In this document: piece by piece, positions 63,203 through 64,000 of the stretch
How the letters are laid out: each line of letters starts with the position of its first letter
Numbering within the stretch: position 1 is the stretch's first letter
Source: CAWBUW01 sp963792075
Lineage (GTDB): Bacteria > Chloroflexota > Anaerolineae > Anaerolineales > UBA4823
Length of the DNA: 64,000 nt
Assembly (NCBI GenBank): GCA_963792075.1
Contig: CAWBUW010000012.1
Span: forward strand, 2,046,001 to 2,110,000
Reading direction: 5' to 3'
Translations under genes and position numbers: made by a program
The notes under the pieces: generated by a model
Database searches by the model: none
What the model was told of the DNA's origin: nothing
What the model saw: only the letters and a program-made list of their open reading frames with translations

Positions 63203-64000
63203 TGCGCGTTTTGGTGACGGGCGCCTCGGGCTTGCTGGGGTTGAACCTGGCCTATGAGATCTCAGGAGCGCTGGACAGCCAGCCCCAGACGGTTACATAT
63301 ACCAGGCATGTTGTGACTGGCACGATGAACGAACATCCCTTGCGTACGGATGTGTTCGTCACCCGGCAAGTGGATTTGTTGGCTCCGGGCGCATTAGAGC
63401 GCCTGCTGGAAGATGCCCAGCCTGACTGGGTGATCCATTGCGCCGCGCTGGCAAACCTGGACGCATGTGAGGCGAGCCCGGAGCTGGCGCGCCAACTCAA
63501 TACAGAATTGCCCCGGCGTTTGGCGCAGCTTGTTGCCAATGGGGGTGCGTGCTTCCTGCACGTCTCTACCGATTCGGTATTCGATGGGCAGCGCGGCGGC
63601 TACACAGAACTGGATACGCCCGCACCTCCGGGAGTATATTCCCAGACCAAGCTGGATGGGGAATTGGCTGTGTTAGAAGCCAACCCACAGGCCGTCGTAG
63701 CGCGGGTGAATTTGTTTGGCTGGAGCCTGGCGGGCAAGCGTAGTTTAGGCGAATTTTTTGTCAACAACCTGCGCGCCGGCAAACCGGTGATGGGTTTTAC
63801 GGATGTGATTTTCTGTCCGCTGTTGGCGAATGACCTGGCTTGGATCTTTTGTGAGATGCTGGAGAAAGGTCTGTGTGGGTTGTACCACACGGTATCCTCT
63901 GAATGCCTGAGTAAATACGAGTTCGGGCTGTTGCTGGCGCGGCGTTTTGGCCTGGATGGCAGCCTGATCCGGCCGACCAGGGTGGCGCAAAGCGGGTTGA
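63202..64000 (+). CDS. dTDP-4-dehydrorhamnose reductase-like SDR, 5' part
   Basis: The frame starts at ATG 63202, one base into the previous stop, and is open to the window end (266 codons). It has RVLVTGASGLLGLNLA (GxxGxxG), WVIHCAALANLDACEASPELARQLNTELP, HVSTDSVFDGQRGGYTE and the catalytic Tyr-x3-Lys in VYSQTKLDGE. These fit the RmlD/CapF-like SDR branch that reduces 4-keto sugars; after a PseB-like dehydratase, the substrate is probably a UDP-4-keto-6-deoxy-HexNAc derivative rather than a dTDP sugar. About 25-30 residues are probably missing at the C-terminus. Confidence 0.88.
   Translation, partial: MRVLVTGASGLLGLNLAYEISGALDSQPQTVTYTRHVVTGTMNEHPLRTDVFVTRQVDLLAPGALERLLEDAQPDWVIHCAALANLDACEASPELARQLNTELPRRLAQLVANGGACFLHVSTDSVFDGQRGGYTELDTPAPPGVYSQTKLDGELAVLEANPQAVVARVNLFGWSLAGKRSLGEFFVNNLRAGKPVMGFTDVIFCPLLANDLAWIFCEMLEKGLCGLYHTVSSECLSKYEFGLLLARRFGLDGSLIRPTRVAQSGL

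Noticed and set aside
1..64000. tRNA, rRNA or well-known riboswitch genes in the intergenic gaps
   Set aside because: No cloverleaf with a TTCRANY-type arm, rRNA core or riboswitch consensus was recognised by eye. Gaps are short and mostly filled by hairpins and promoters.

Overview
The window looks like chromosomal DNA of a high-GC bacterium of the phylum Chloroflexota, most likely class Anaerolineae. This is inferred from gene content and style, not from a marker gene. The hints are a stand-alone SpoVS, tandem LytR-CpsA-Psr proteins with a LytR_C tail, a VLRF1-like release-factor paralogue, many GAF/PAS histidine kinases, and membrane proteins with Thr/Pro-rich 'TPTP' linkers. There are no rRNA or tRNA genes, CRISPR arrays or complete insertion sequences. 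Both ends cut through genes (a flotillin at the left, a dTDP-4-dehydrorhamnose reductase-like gene at the right).

Layout. 1-2.7 kb: flotillin tail, methylmalonyl-CoA mutase large subunit and methylmalonyl-CoA epimerase (propionate/methylmalonyl pathway). 2.7-16.2 kb: small zinc-ribbon-like protein, uvrA, an ABC-F ATPase, two LCP glycopolymer ligases, an Fe-S protein, recD2 and a pair of paralogous membrane-anchored proteins. 16.2-28.1 kb: spoVS, a membrane metalloprotease, a sugar-nucleotide epimerase, an ICMT-like methyltransferase, comEC, an SDR, an S10 peptidase, a coiled-coil membrane protein, a VLRF1-like protein and cbpA. 28.3-38.6 kb is a signalling region. It has two tandem kinases whose receiver domains are degenerate (one also lacks the phospho-accepting His), then a minus-strand run of a GAF-GAF-PAS kinase, MBL-fold protein, asparaginase II, endonuclease III, a small kinase and a PH-like membrane protein. 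38.8-45 kb: holB, a hicB with a wrecked hicA, pcrA/uvrD, tsaE-tsaB-rimI and a family-4 uracil-DNA glycosylase with a C-terminal sliding-clamp motif. 45-64 kb is all plus strand and is mainly a surface-polysaccharide locus: sugar-nucleotide dehydrogenase, Wzx-like flippase, several glycosyltransferases, a Wzm/Wzt-like ABC exporter, methyltransferases, a PIG-L deacetylase, a PseB-like dehydratase and an RmlD-like reductase. An MNT-HEPN module sits inside it.

Signals across the window. (i) At least five genes have a -10-like box only 6-7 nt before the start codon and four more at 9-13 nt, usually as an extended TGn-TATAAT form and mostly without a ribosome-binding site, which suggests frequent leaderless transcription. 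(ii) Many intergenic gaps hold long, near-perfect palindromes. Some share end sequences (GGTTGTCCAAA/TTTGGACAGCC or CCTATCCGAAAA/TTCGGATAG) although their cores differ. Two of the plain hairpins lie between divergent genes and so cannot be terminators. (iii) A separate ~95-bp element occurs at 3.1 kb and 23.2 kb. (iv) Four TTGT(C/G)A words at 32.1-32.2 kb are spaced 21, 21 and 10 bp.

All calls come from reading the sequence. No database search or folding program was run.
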